A stretch of DNA of 64,000 bases from Paenibacillus sp. FSL H8-0537 (GCF_038051995.1 NZ_CP150290.1:3958001-4022000); one strand, 5' to 3'; shown: positions 34,807 through 42,816, counted from the first letter of the stretch. Notes: a model not told the origin generated them from the letters alone. Made by a program: numbers and translations.

Positions 34807-36078
34807 TTATAAAGTAGAAGCGGCAAGAGGAATGACCGTAACAAGCGTCCCCGCCTTGATGCCTGTCTTCGTAGGCGGAATGACGATTAGGCAGTTTGCA
34901 TCCTTTAACGTAACCAGCGCGCTCGACATATCCACGCCCTCTTGCTTTACGTACACCAGTCCGTTGTTGAAATATCGAATGCCCCGTACATAGCGGGGGT
35001 AGGCATTAACCTTATTATAATCGGCTGCAAGAAAAGCATCATGCCCCTGAACATCAGCTGACTTATGCTCCCCCTGCATGGCGAGCAATACGGGACGCAC
35101 CAATAATTCACAGCCGATAAAGCATGCTGCCGGATTGCCGGACAATCCAAAAAACAGTTTATTCTTCCATACGCCTGCGCTCGTTGGACTGCCTGGGCGC
35201 ATCGCGATTTTATTAAACAGCGTTTCCCCTTCCCACTGCTGGAAAAAATCAGCGATAATATCATAATCCCCGACAGATACGCCTCCCGTTGCAATCACGA
35301 TATCCACGTCGCTTGCGAGCAGCTTGTACAGCATGCTTTCAGCGTTCGCATAATGATCAGCAATGTGCTCCACGAAAAGCGGTTCAGCGCCGCATGCCCG
35401 CACTTGGGCCGCCAGCATATAAATATTGCTATTTCTGATCTTGGCGCCTTCCAGCGGCTCATTAATGGACAACAGCTCGCTCCCAGTTGAAACGATCGCA
35501 ACGAGCGGCTTGCGGTGCACACGAACCTCCGCGCAGCCGAGTGCGCTCAGCAGAGCCATCTGCCCCGGCCCGATCCGTTCACCCGCCTCCAGCATTAGCT
35601 CACCAGCAAGTGCTTCTTGGCCGATTGGCGATATGTTCGCTCCGGCGGGTACTGCCTTGCGCAGCATGACATAAGGCTGGCCAGCCTTTTCGGCCTCCTC
35701 AGCCATTTCCAGCATAATGACGGCATCGGCACCATCCGGCACCATCCCGCCAGTCATAATTCGTGCTGCTGTGCCAGGCATAATCACTTTTGTCGGCACA
35801 GTACCGCTTGGCAGCTGTTCAATAACTTCCAGCATAACAGGTAGCTGCTGCAAATCCGCCGTTCTGATGGCGTAGCCATCCATGCCGGAGCGGCGAAAAT
35901 GCGGAATCGCTTCTCGTGCGTGAATATTCTCAGCCAAGCTATAGCCTGCTGCATCGGCCAGTGCTATTTTGACCGTACCGGCCTGATGGACCCGATCGAG
36001 CAAGGCCTGCTGCGCGTCGCCTAGCGTCACTGCTTTTCTCTGATGCTTGCTATCGTTCTTCTCCTTGTGTATGTTCAT
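34807..36078 (-). CDS. moeA: Molybdopterin molybdenumtransferase
   Basis: Inserts molybdate into adenylylated molybdopterin. 423 residues. Motifs in order: DAAGYSLAENIHA, PHFRRSGMDGYAIR, GGMVPDGADAVIMLE, IVSTGSELL, IRNSNIYML, IATGGVSVGDYD, MRPGSPTSAGVW and FGLSGNPAACFIG. All the usual MoeA signatures are intact. ATG 36078 is about 70-85 bp below a Crp/Fnr box, so it is likely induced with the nitrate reductase. No moaB, moaC, moaD, moaE or mogA is visible in the window. Confidence 0.95.
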   Translation of the reverse strand: MNIHKEKNDSKHQRKAVTLGDAQQALLDRVHQAGTVKIALADAAGYSLAENIHAREAIPHFRRSGMDGYAIRTADLQQLPVMLEVIEQLPSGTVPTKVIMPGTAARIMTGGMVPDGADAVIMLEMAEEAEKAGQPYVMLRKAVPAGANISPIGQEALAGELMLEAGERIGPGQMALLSALGCAEVRVHRKPLVAIVSTGSELLSINEPLEGAKIRNSNIYMLAAQVRACGAEPLFVEHIADHYANAESMLYKLLASDVDIVIATGGVSVGDYDIIADFFQQWEGETLFNKIAMRPGSPTSAGVWKNKLFFGLSGNPAACFIGCELLVRPVLLAMQGEHKSADVQGHDAFLAADYNKVNAYPRYVRGIRYFNNGLVYVKQEGVDMSSALVTLKDANCLIVIPPTKTGIKAGTLVTVIPLAASTL

Positions 36079-36145
36079 TAGAAGGTCGTCCTTTCAAAAG
36101 CTGTTCTCATTTATTTCAATGTACCAGTATAATGTGCCAAACCAC

Positions 36146-36161
36146 TGTGAGATAGGTCACT
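36146..36161. promoter_or_regulatory. Crp/Fnr-type box between moeA and the third Crp/Fnr gene
   Basis: TGTGAGATAGGTCACT, 68-83 bp before moeA and about 120 bp before the divergent regulator. Confidence 0.7.
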
Positions 36162-36189
36162 AAAGAATAGCTCATGCATGTCTATATTG

Positions 36190-36222
36190 CAAAAAAAAGA
36201 CCAATCAGCCTGGCACTGATTG
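36190..36222 (-). terminator. Minus-strand terminator beyond the third Crp/Fnr gene
   Basis: CAATCAG (36202-36208) pairs with CTGATTG (36216-36222) over a 7-nt loop, followed on the minus strand by GTC and eight T. The nearest upstream gene on this strand is hmp, whose stop is about 590 bp away. Confidence 0.6.
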
Positions 36223-36277
36223 ATCCCATCTATGAAATGCCGATATTATTTATATATTAGAAATACTAGGAAGGAAG

Positions 36278-36814
36278 ATGCTCGTTATGCTGCTTCATAA
36301 AGGAGAAACACTGTTCCGTCAAGGAGAGCTAGGACCGCTCTACCACATTAAAAGCGGGATGCTCAAAATTATTCGCCTGCATGAGGATGGCAATCCGATT
36401 CTAATGAATATTATCACCGCTGGAGAAACGATTCCCCATCATTCGCTCATTACCCAGCAGGCGTATCACGGAACAGCTGTAGCGCTGGTCACCTGCAATA
36501 TTGAGGTGTTGCCGCCCCGAGAATGGTACCAAACGCTGGAGAGCGAGCCGGAAAAATGCCGTGATATTGCGCTGCTGCTGCAAAACAAGCTGCGCATGAT
36601 GCAGCAGCGCATCGATCAATTGACGCAGGCCGCACCGATTGATAAGCTCCGCAAGCTGGAGCAATGGTTCGACCAGTATATTTCACCAGCTACCCTTTGC
36701 GATGTGCTGACGCAGGATGAAATTGGACAGCTGATCGGGCTGCGCCGCGAAACAGTCAATCGGCTGCTGCGCGCAAAGGCCACCGAGAGCGCAGTGAAGA
36801 AAGCATCCTTCTAA
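36278..36814 (+). CDS. Short Crp/Fnr family regulator, 178 aa
   Basis: A Crp-family protein lacking most of the N-terminal sensor strands: it opens at LLHKGETLFRQGELGPLYHIKSG and has a helix-turn-helix LTQDEIGQLIGLRRETVNRLL near the end. It is about 50 residues shorter than the other two, partly from a missing N-terminus and a shortened wing. The single cysteines do not form a cluster motif. ATG 36278 sits right after AGGAAGG while ATG 36287 (about 10 nt away) is better spaced; nine bases separate them. Its stop abuts that of hmp. Ligand unknown. Confidence 0.8.
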   Translation: MLVMLLHKGETLFRQGELGPLYHIKSGMLKIIRLHEDGNPILMNIITAGETIPHHSLITQQAYHGTAVALVTCNIEVLPPREWYQTLESEPEKCRDIALLLQNKLRMMQQRIDQLTQAAPIDKLRKLEQWFDQYISPATLCDVLTQDEIGQLIGLRRETVNRLLRAKATESAVKKASF

Positions 36815-38074
36815 TTAAACGGTATCGGCTGTTTCCTGCTGCTCGCCTTGCCCATCGTTCAAGCTTTCAGCCGGACCAAAAAACTCAAAATGAATATCGG
36901 AAGCCTGAACGTCAAACACCCGCAAGGCGCGATTGATCATTTTCATAAATGGCTGTGGTCCGCAAAAATAAAAGCTGGCATCCGTCGTCGGAATAGCTGT
37001 GCGAAGCCATGGGAAATTGATCAGCCCTTCCTTATGGTAATCTTTAAGCGCCTTGTCATGTGCCGTAGGCTGCGTATAGCAGTAGAAGACGGACAGCTGC
37101 GGGTGACGGCCGGCAAGCGCGGTTACCTGCTCCTTCATCGCATGCGTGTCTCCATTCGTGGTCGCATGGATAAAGGTAACCGGCCGCTCTGGACTGGCTT
37201 CCACTACAGCATGCAGCATACTCATCATCGGTGTCAGCCCAACGCCGCCGCTAATGAGCACGACAGGCCGCGTATCCTCCAAATCCACGGTAAAATCGCC
37301 CGCCGGTGCTGACAAATGAACGACATCTCCTTCGCGCAAATGCTCATGCAAAGACACGGACACTTTGCCAGCAGGCTGGCCATCCCGCCCATCCTCGCGT
37401 TTGACCGAAATACGGTAATAAGGCTTGCTTGGCGAGTCCGATAAACTATATTGGCGAATATGGGTAAAAGCATCGTTCGGCAGTTCCCTTTTCATGCTCA
37501 CATATTGCCCAGCTTTAAAGCTTGCAATTGCACCGCCGTCCTCCGGCAGGAGGTAGAAGGATGTAATGTTGTCGCTCTCCTGAACCTTTTTATTGACCAC
37601 AAAAGCCCGGAACCCTTCCCAGCCGCCATGCTGCTGCTCTGCCTGCTTATACATTTCCTTCTCCACGCCGATAAACGCATCGGCAATAAGGCCATAGGCT
37701 TCTGCCCACGCCTGCAAAATATCATCCGTAGCCGCATCGCCCAGCACATCCTTGATCGCAGCAAGCAAATATTTGCCAACAATCGGATAATGCTCTGGCA
37801 AAATCCCCAAGCTTCTATGCTTATGGGCAATTTGCTTCACAACTGGCAATATAGCAGCCAAATTATCAATATGAAGAGCGGCAGCGTAAACCGCATTTGC
37901 GAGCGCCGCTTGCTGCTTGCCTTGTTTTTGATTGGCATGGTTAAAAATATGAAGCAGCTCCGGATGAGCCGCAAACATCGTTTCATAGAAACGCTTCGTA
38001 ATTGTCGTGCCGTGGACTTCCAATACAGGAACGGTAGATTTAATTGTGGCAATGGTCTTCTCACTCAGCATCAT
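36815..38074 (-). CDS. hmp: Flavohemoglobin, nitric oxide dioxygenase
   Basis: Oxidises NO to nitrate with oxygen, or reduces it slowly without. 419 residues. The globin domain covers 1-140 with the proximal histidine in VVKQIAHKHRSLGI. The FAD domain follows (IRQYSLSDSPSKPYYRISVKRE). The NAD domain has LISGGVGLTPMMSML and the end FYFCGPQPFMKMI. All domains complete. AGGAG 6 nt before ATG 38074. A perfect Crp/Fnr box is at 38149. No gene-length terminator directly follows; see the hairpin at 36190. Confidence 0.95.
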   Translation of the reverse strand: MMLSEKTIATIKSTVPVLEVHGTTITKRFYETMFAAHPELLHIFNHANQKQGKQQAALANAVYAAALHIDNLAAILPVVKQIAHKHRSLGILPEHYPIVGKYLLAAIKDVLGDAATDDILQAWAEAYGLIADAFIGVEKEMYKQAEQQHGGWEGFRAFVVNKKVQESDNITSFYLLPEDGGAIASFKAGQYVSMKRELPNDAFTHIRQYSLSDSPSKPYYRISVKREDGRDGQPAGKVSVSLHEHLREGDVVHLSAPAGDFTVDLEDTRPVVLISGGVGLTPMMSMLHAVVEASPERPVTFIHATTNGDTHAMKEQVTALAGRHPQLSVFYCYTQPTAHDKALKDYHKEGLINFPWLRTAIPTTDASFYFCGPQPFMKMINRALRVFDVQASDIHFEFFGPAESLNDGQGEQQETADTV

Positions 38075-38148
38075 CGCACTCTCCTCACGGGTTTAAGTAT
38101 CCTTCAAACTTGATCTTCACCAGTATAAACAAGGAATACGTTTTTGAT

Positions 38149-38164
38149 TGTGATTGAAATCACA
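38149..38164. promoter_or_regulatory. Crp/Fnr-type box upstream of hmp
   Basis: TGTGATTGAAATCACA, perfect half-sites, 75-90 bp before hmp. Confidence 0.75.
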
Positions 38165-38226
38165 ATAAAGAATGCTGAATTGTGACAGTTTCCCATGGGT
38201 TAATCGACAAAAGTGAAAAACTAAGA

Positions 38227-38275
38227 AAAACGCCTGGCGGCAAAGCTATCATTTCGCGGGTGAAAAATAAGCCCA
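38227..38275 (+). repeat. Weak partial palindromic repeat, copy F
   Basis: AAACGCCTGGCGGCAAAGC and TATCATTTCGCGGG resemble the second half of copies A and D (GGCGGCAAAGC, then ...GTTT). Diverged. First element in the gene-free stretch 38165-38624. Confidence 0.4.
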
Positions 38276-38310
38276 TATTAAGGGGGAACATTATAATAGG
38301 ATTATATTTC

Positions 38311-38358
38311 AAAAAAATCCAGCTAAAGCAAGGGCTTCAGCTGGATTTGAGCATTTTT
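38311..38358. terminator. Bidirectional terminator
   Basis: Stem AAATCCAGCT (38315-38324) and AGCTGGATTT (38339-38348), extended by AAGC/GCTT. A T6 run follows on the plus strand and a T7 run on the minus strand, so it can stop transcripts from both sides. Confidence 0.8.
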
Positions 38359-38406
38359 TCAACCTTATAGCGAATTTTGTCACATTTGACGTCAATCATT
38401 CACGTT

Positions 38407-38425
38407 TTAGACAATCGTTAGACAA
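38407..38425 (+). promoter_or_regulatory. Direct repeat TTAGACAA x2, one helical turn apart
   Basis: TTAGACAA at 38407-38414 and again at 38418-38425, 11 bp between starts. A further pair TAAGGTT lies at about 38433 and 38445, just ahead of a TATAAT at 38458-38463. This layout is typical for response-regulator binding sites at a promoter. Confidence 0.45.
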
Positions 38426-38469
38426 AGTTCTTTAAGGTTCGACTAAGGTTTTGTTTATATAATAATAAC

Positions 38470-38532
38470 TATCAACCCCACAGTTGATCATATAACTAGG
38501 ACAGGCCCACAGAGATGTGGGCCACTTTTTTT
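38470..38532 (+). ncRNA. Candidate small RNA with C-rich loop and terminator
   Basis: A TATAAT (38458-38463) precedes about 63 nt made of two hairpins and no plausible reading frame. Hairpin 1 is ATCAAC/GTTGAT (38471-38476, 38483-38488) with the loop CCCACA preceded by C. Hairpin 2 is GGCCCACA/TGTGGGCC (38504-38511, 38516-38523) with a GAGA loop and a T7 tail. The loop of hairpin 1 repeats the CCCACA of hairpin 2, so the two could exchange partners. No plus-strand gene follows for 1.8 kb, so an attenuator is unlikely. Its best -35 is weak. It lies between hmp and the truncated GH43 gene. Confidence 0.45.
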
Positions 38533-38536
38533 GAAA

Positions 38537-38633
38537 ACATAGGAAAGGATACGATGTTTGCATCCTTTCTCTCTATTTCTCGGAATGAAACGCGCCGCGC
38601 CGCCAGAGGACGGCGACAGCCCCTTCACCTTGT
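38537..38633 (-). repeat. Bi-palindromic dispersed repeat, copy C
   Basis: Minus strand: ACAAGGTGAAGGGGC, then TGTCGCCGTCC, then TCTGGCGGCGCGGCGCG and TTTCATTCCGAGAAATA. The second palindrome follows as GAGAAAGGATG...ATCCTTTCCTAT. Nearly the same order and length as copy B at 3316-3416. It begins at the end of the GH43 frame, whose TGA stop (38625-38627) lies inside it. Confidence 0.8.
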
Positions 38634-39671
38634 CCAGCCTTCATTCCAAACCTTAAAATCAGGTTTGCCATCCTCCGACCAATGCAGCTGCTTGACGAAC
38701 GTATGACGATTCGGATCATTTAGCGGGTCTCCCTCAATCTCCTTATAGGTGCGGGCATGGTACACGAATACATCCGTCTCGCCATCCTCCGCTACAGTGA
38801 AGCCGTTATGGCCCGGCCCATACTGATCGCGCCCCTCATCCGTCTTAAATACCGGCTCCGGCGATTTCGTCCACGAAGCAGCATCAAGCAGGTCGCTGTC
38901 CTCAGATGCCGTAAGCAAACCGACGCAATAATTAAAATCGGTAGCGCTTGCAGAATAGCTGATGAAAAGGCTGCCGCCCCGTTTAATGACCGCTGGCCCC
39001 TCATTAACCAAATAGCCGATTTTTTCCCAATCGTATTCCGGGGTTGCGATCATAATCTGAGTCCCGCGAATCGTCCAAGGGTTTTCCATCGCCGCGATGT
39101 ACAGGTTCGTATTGCCTTTAATCGCTGGATCATTTTGCGCCCAAACCAGATAGCGCTCTCCCTTATGCTCAAACGTCGTAGCATCCAGATTGAAGGACTC
39201 CCAGTTCATTACGATTTTGCCTTTCTCCGTCCATGCGCCCTCCAGCGGATTAGCGCTTTCATTTTCAAGCACGTAGGTACGATGAGCAAAGCCTGCATCC
39301 GTCCTGCCCGAAGCAAAATAAATGTACCATCGGCCATCGATAAAATGAATTTCAGGAGCCCAAATTTTCTCGCTCATCTCGCCGCTTTCATGTTTGTGCC
39401 AGATTGCAACCGGCTCCGCATCAGCCAAACCAACGATCGTCTGCGAGCGGCGCAGCTCAATATAATTATAATCCGGCTCAGTTGCCGTGAAATAATACCA
39501 GCCGTCTACATGCTTATAAATCCACGGATCAGCGCGCTGCAAAACGATCGCTTTACCTTCATTTTGCTTGAATCGCGTTGTAATCGGCTGTAAACGCTTC
39601 GATGATTTTGTCTCCGCCGTCTTTTCTCCATTTGGCAACTGCATCATTCCAACCTTTCTCGTCAAGCTCAC
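38625..39671 (-). CDS. Glycoside hydrolase family 43-like protein, N-terminal end probably damaged
   Basis: Five-bladed beta-propeller hydrolase acting on arabinan/xylan-type glycans. QRADPWIYKHVDGWYYFTAT holds the general-base Asp, SEKIWAPEIHFIDGRWYIYF the central Asp/Glu region, and YLVNEGPAVIKRGG the acid Glu. The family-like region begins at about 39548. The upstream 40 residues of the open frame to 39671 overlap a solute-binding-protein remnant in another frame and look like noise. No good ribosome binding site or ATG precedes the domain; a TTG at 39542 is the only nearby start. So the native 5' end seems lost and expression is doubtful. No signal peptide. Confidence 0.7.
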   Translation of the reverse strand: MSLTRKVGMMQLPNGEKTAETKSSKRLQPITTRFKQNEGKAIVLQRADPWIYKHVDGWYYFTATEPDYNYIELRRSQTIVGLADAEPVAIWHKHESGEMSEKIWAPEIHFIDGRWYIYFASGRTDAGFAHRTYVLENESANPLEGAWTEKGKIVMNWESFNLDATTFEHKGERYLVWAQNDPAIKGNTNLYIAAMENPWTIRGTQIMIATPEYDWEKIGYLVNEGPAVIKRGGSLFISYSASATDFNYCVGLLTASEDSDLLDAASWTKSPEPVFKTDEGRDQYGPGHNGFTVAEDGETDVFVYHARTYKEIEGDPLNDPNRHTFVKQLHWSEDGKPDFKVWNEGWTR

Positions 39672-39675
39672 CCAT
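39559..39675 (-). pseudogene. C-terminal remnant of a sugar ABC solute-binding protein
   Basis: About 38 residues, ending LDEKGWNDAVAKWRKDGG, then DKIIEAFTADYNAIQAK and TGA. This is the usual C-terminus of extracytoplasmic sugar-binding lipoproteins (GELDKxWDxYVxxxKxxGGDKxIxxxTxAYN). Everything upstream is missing; the frame merges into the doxX end. With the truncated GH43 gene it marks the loss of a carbohydrate ABC cluster. Confidence 0.7.
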
Positions 39676-39733
39676 ACGTATCCTCATTATATACAAAAGC
39701 CAGTCCTCGCTCAATGACAGGTATCGTAAAGGC

Positions 39734-40159
39734 TTAGGCCTCCTCTGACTGAACCCTTCTTCTGCCGCCATGAAATACATTGTCGAGCGATAGCCAGCTG
39801 CTGCCGTTCATCGTCAAATGGACACAGCAGGCAAAGAGCAGCAAATCAATTTCAAAGCCGTTGATCAAGCCTTTTTCCCACGATACATACAAGGTCGCAA
39901 CAATCATTTGAATACCGAATAAAGCGGCAAATATTTTGGTTTCAAGGCCGAGAATCAGCGCAGCTCCGCCCACTACCTCAAGAGTTGCGATCACATAGGC
40001 GAAAAATCCCGAAATGCCAAAGTTGTTGAACATCGTTGAAACGCTATCCATGCCCATAATAAACTTGTCGACACCGTGAAATATAAAGATGATTCCCATT
40101 ACGATTCTTAATATAAAAGATCCCATTTCAAGCCTTTTCAAATGCCTTTGTTGATACAC
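39734..40159 (-). CDS. DoxX family membrane protein
   Basis: Four-helix membrane protein of 141 residues. LRIVMGIIFIFHGVDKFIMGM (about 17-37) with the H-G-x-x-K signature is the DoxX core, followed by EVVGGAALILGLETK and a last helix. GTG start 40159 with AAGGAG 8 nt upstream. Such proteins are tied to thiol and redox stress in other bacteria; role here unknown. An inverted repeat 50 bp upstream suggests a dedicated repressor. Confidence 0.85.
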   Translation of the reverse strand: MYQQRHLKRLEMGSFILRIVMGIIFIFHGVDKFIMGMDSVSTMFNNFGISGFFAYVIATLEVVGGAALILGLETKIFAALFGIQMIVATLYVSWEKGLINGFEIDLLLFACCVHLTMNGSSWLSLDNVFHGGRRRVQSEEA

Positions 40160-40206
40160 GCCTTCAGCTCCTTAGTCCTTAAGAATCACAAAAATAGTAT
40201 TAACGG

Positions 40207-40228
40207 TACAAAATGATTATATTGTACA
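40207..40228. promoter_or_regulatory. Candidate operator upstream of doxX
   Basis: GTACAA (40207-40212), 10 bp, TTGTAC (40223-40228), a palindrome of the type bound by MarR or HxlR-family dimers. It lies between doxX and the divergent chemoreceptor gene. Confidence 0.5.
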
Positions 40229-40309
40229 ATAACATTAACTGACAACAACAGTTATTATTCGACAAGAACATGCCAAAAAATCATTCTATAATTATCAGGA
40301 GGAACTGTG

Positions 40310-41827
40310 GTGAACGACTTTAAATCTGAATTCCATCAGCTGCTAGCCTTTACGCTTCGCAAAAAAATCATGGCCGGATTTTCAATCATTCTCGTCTTAA
40401 TTATCGGTTTGTCAGGCCTCTCCTATTTTGAGCTGAATCTCAAGGATAAGGATTATGCTGCACTGAAGCAAAGCATCGTCAATACAGAGAGACAACAGCT
40501 ACTGGCCGATGCGGCCGCAGCAGCGACAAATGCTGGAGCATCCGATAAAGTCAGGGCATGGCTTGACTATGAGCAGCAACAGCTGAATACCATTCTTCAG
40601 GACGACAGTTCAGAAAAAAACGCTAGCGTTGCCGAATTGCTTTTTCCGCTTCTTACGTGTCTCATTATATTGCTTGGCTTAATTGTTGCACGAGCCATCA
40701 GCCATTACATAGCAGAGCCTGTTGTTCGCATATCGCGAAATATTGAACAAATTGCCGACGGAAACTTACTCGTTTCTGAGCTGACCCTGAAGCAAAATGA
40801 CGAAATTGGTGAAACCGCCCGGGCAATCAACCGAATGAAGCAATATTTATTGCAGCTCATCGGACAAATCAATCAAGGAGCTGAGCAAGTAGCTACCTCT
40901 TCCCTGCTTTTACATGACGGCTCGGAGAAAAATACAGTGGCCGCGAAACAGCTTACGGCTCATATCATTACGATATCCGGGCAAGTCCAGCAGCAGCATG
41001 AGGGTATGCTGGGTGCACGTCATAAAGCCGAAAGCAACTTCGAACGGGCTGAAATGATGAAGCAGTCCGCGGACATCAGCCTGAATGCGTCTGCCCTAGT
41101 CGTTCAAGAGGTAAATTATGGCGGCTCAGTTATTGAACAAACCGTTATTCAAATGGAGAAGATAAAACATTCGACGGAAGAGACATTCGCGATCATTCAT
41201 CAGCTCTCGGCAAGGTCGCAGGAGATCGGCGCCATTGCCGATGTCATTACGGCGATTGCCAGCCAGACGCATCTGCTCGCTTTGAATGCCTCAATAGAAG
41301 CGGCCCATGCTGGCGAGCAAGGCAAAGGTTTTGCCATCGTTGCAAGCGAAGTGCGCAAGCTCGCAGAGGAAGCACGCGTCTCCGCAGAACAAATTTTCGA
41401 GCTCATCGCCAATATTCAAAAGGATACGAATACCGCCTCCCATTCGATTGGCGTAGGAATTGAAGAAACGGAAGCGGGCATGAAGGTGGTCCAGCAGGCC
41501 GGCCAGTCGTTCCGTAATATCGATACTTCCGTACAAGAAGCTTCGCTTCATATTGGAGAAATTACAGCGGCTGTCAGCCATTTTGGCGATGACTCGCGCA
41601 CGATGGCTGATTTGTCGGAACGCCTAGCTACGATGTCGCAAAGCATTGCCGAGGACATTCGCAACATTTCCTCCTTCTCCGAGGAGCAAATGGCGACCGT
41701 TCAGCAGATGAGCGCTTCGTCAGAAGCGTTAACATCGCTCTCTACTGAGCTGCGGGAAGAAACGCGCAAATTCAAAATAACGCCGGAAGAACCCGAAGCG
41801 GCGGCTATTGCTGAAACATTTGAATAA
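40310..41827 (+). CDS. Methyl-accepting chemotaxis protein, short sensor domain
   Basis: Transmembrane chemoreceptor, about 505 residues. A first helix near the N-terminus (FSIILVLIIGLSGLSYF), a sensor region of only about 75 residues, a second helix (LLTCLIILLGLIVARAI), HAMP (about 135-190) and the signalling domain. The hairpin tip is AIASQTHLLALNASIEAAHAGEQGKGFAIVASEVR with the conserved E and R. The cytosolic part senses via a partner or membrane state, since the outer domain is too small for a usual ligand pocket. GTG 40310 (AGGAGG 7 nt before it) is preferred over GTG 40307. Confidence 0.92.
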   Translation: MNDFKSEFHQLLAFTLRKKIMAGFSIILVLIIGLSGLSYFELNLKDKDYAALKQSIVNTERQQLLADAAAAATNAGASDKVRAWLDYEQQQLNTILQDDSSEKNASVAELLFPLLTCLIILLGLIVARAISHYIAEPVVRISRNIEQIADGNLLVSELTLKQNDEIGETARAINRMKQYLLQLIGQINQGAEQVATSSLLLHDGSEKNTVAAKQLTAHIITISGQVQQQHEGMLGARHKAESNFERAEMMKQSADISLNASALVVQEVNYGGSVIEQTVIQMEKIKHSTEETFAIIHQLSARSQEIGAIADVITAIASQTHLLALNASIEAAHAGEQGKGFAIVASEVRKLAEEARVSAEQIFELIANIQKDTNTASHSIGVGIEETEAGMKVVQQAGQSFRNIDTSVQEASLHIGEITAAVSHFGDDSRTMADLSERLATMSQSIAEDIRNISSFSEEQMATVQQMSASSEALTSLSTELREETRKFKITPEEPEAAAIAETFE

Positions 41828-42695
41828 AATGACGGGCGGCATTGGAAAGATAACGATTCCTGAGCCAAACGATACCGACATCTGATTGAAAATCCGTGTC
41901 CGTGATGGCCAGCATGCGAATCGTTGGCAGCGGGAAAGAGGCCATGACCGATTTGGGAAAGACGGTAACGCCGATCCCAGCTGCCACAAGTGCCATTATA
42001 ATGGCGACGCTGGAGCATTCGCAGATGATTTTCGGCTCAAAGCCATGAGCGCGGCATTCAATCATCACCTTCTCATGCATCGCCGTTGTCCGCTCCGTCT
42101 TAAGGGCAAGAAACGGCAAATCCTTAAGCTCGCTCATCTGCATCGATTGCTTGTGTGGATCTGTGCTCCACTTTGAAGGCAGTACGGCTACAAACGGATC
42201 GGATGGCAGCGGCAAAATCGAATAAGGCAATGAATCAGACGCCGATTCAAACGGGAGTCTGGCAACGACAAGCTCAATGCTGCGCTTCTCCAACTGACTG
42301 CCCAGCAAATAATGATCGCCTTCCCAAATTTTAAACGTTACCTCGGGATGCTTGTCTCGAAACCGCTCAATGACAGGCGGCAGCAACGATATGCAGGACA
42401 CGACCGAGCCAATAGGCAGCACGCCCTGAATGCCCGCATCGAGCTCTCGCACCTCCTGCATCGTTTCATTAAATTGGTTGACTAAGCTTTCCGCCTTATC
42501 GCGCAGCAGCTCTCCCGCGTGGGTCAGCACAAGGCTTTTGCCATTGCGGTCAAATAAAGTGACGTTCAGTTCCTGCTCCATTTGCTTTAATTGGCGACTA
42601 AGCGGAGGCTGCTCCATATTAAGCAGCTTGGCGGCGCGCGTAATCTGCCCTTCCTTGGCGATCGCCAGGAAGTATTTGAGCTGACGTATATCCAT
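41805..42695 (-). CDS. LysR-family transcriptional regulator
   Basis: 296 residues. The N-terminal winged helix is FLAIAKEGQITRAAKLLNMEQPPLSRQL (about 9-36) and the effector-binding domain begins near 90. Start ATG 42695, with AGGAG 7 nt upstream; the ATG at 42701 is too close to it. Its 3' end overlaps the chemoreceptor end by 23 nt. Divergent from ilvE by about 120 bp, so it may control ilvE in part; effector unknown. Confidence 0.9.
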   Translation of the reverse strand: MDIRQLKYFLAIAKEGQITRAAKLLNMEQPPLSRQLKQMEQELNVTLFDRNGKSLVLTHAGELLRDKAESLVNQFNETMQEVRELDAGIQGVLPIGSVVSCISLLPPVIERFRDKHPEVTFKIWEGDHYLLGSQLEKRSIELVVARLPFESASDSLPYSILPLPSDPFVAVLPSKWSTDPHKQSMQMSELKDLPFLALKTERTTAMHEKVMIECRAHGFEPKIICECSSVAIIMALVAAGIGVTVFPKSVMASFPLPTIRMLAITDTDFQSDVGIVWLRNRYLSNAARHFIQMFQQ

Positions 42696-42816
42696 ATGCA
42701 TTCTCCTATACCTAAAAAGTATGATGATCCGACAAAACAGATATTATCAATATACTTGGTTAAGTGGTACGATTCAACTACACGACTATCACGAATATAA
42801 GTGGGAGGATTCAAAA

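Noticed and set aside
39559..39780. Stand-alone 73-residue gene
   Set aside because: Only its last 38 codons look coding and they match the tail of solute-binding proteins; the first half overlaps doxX.
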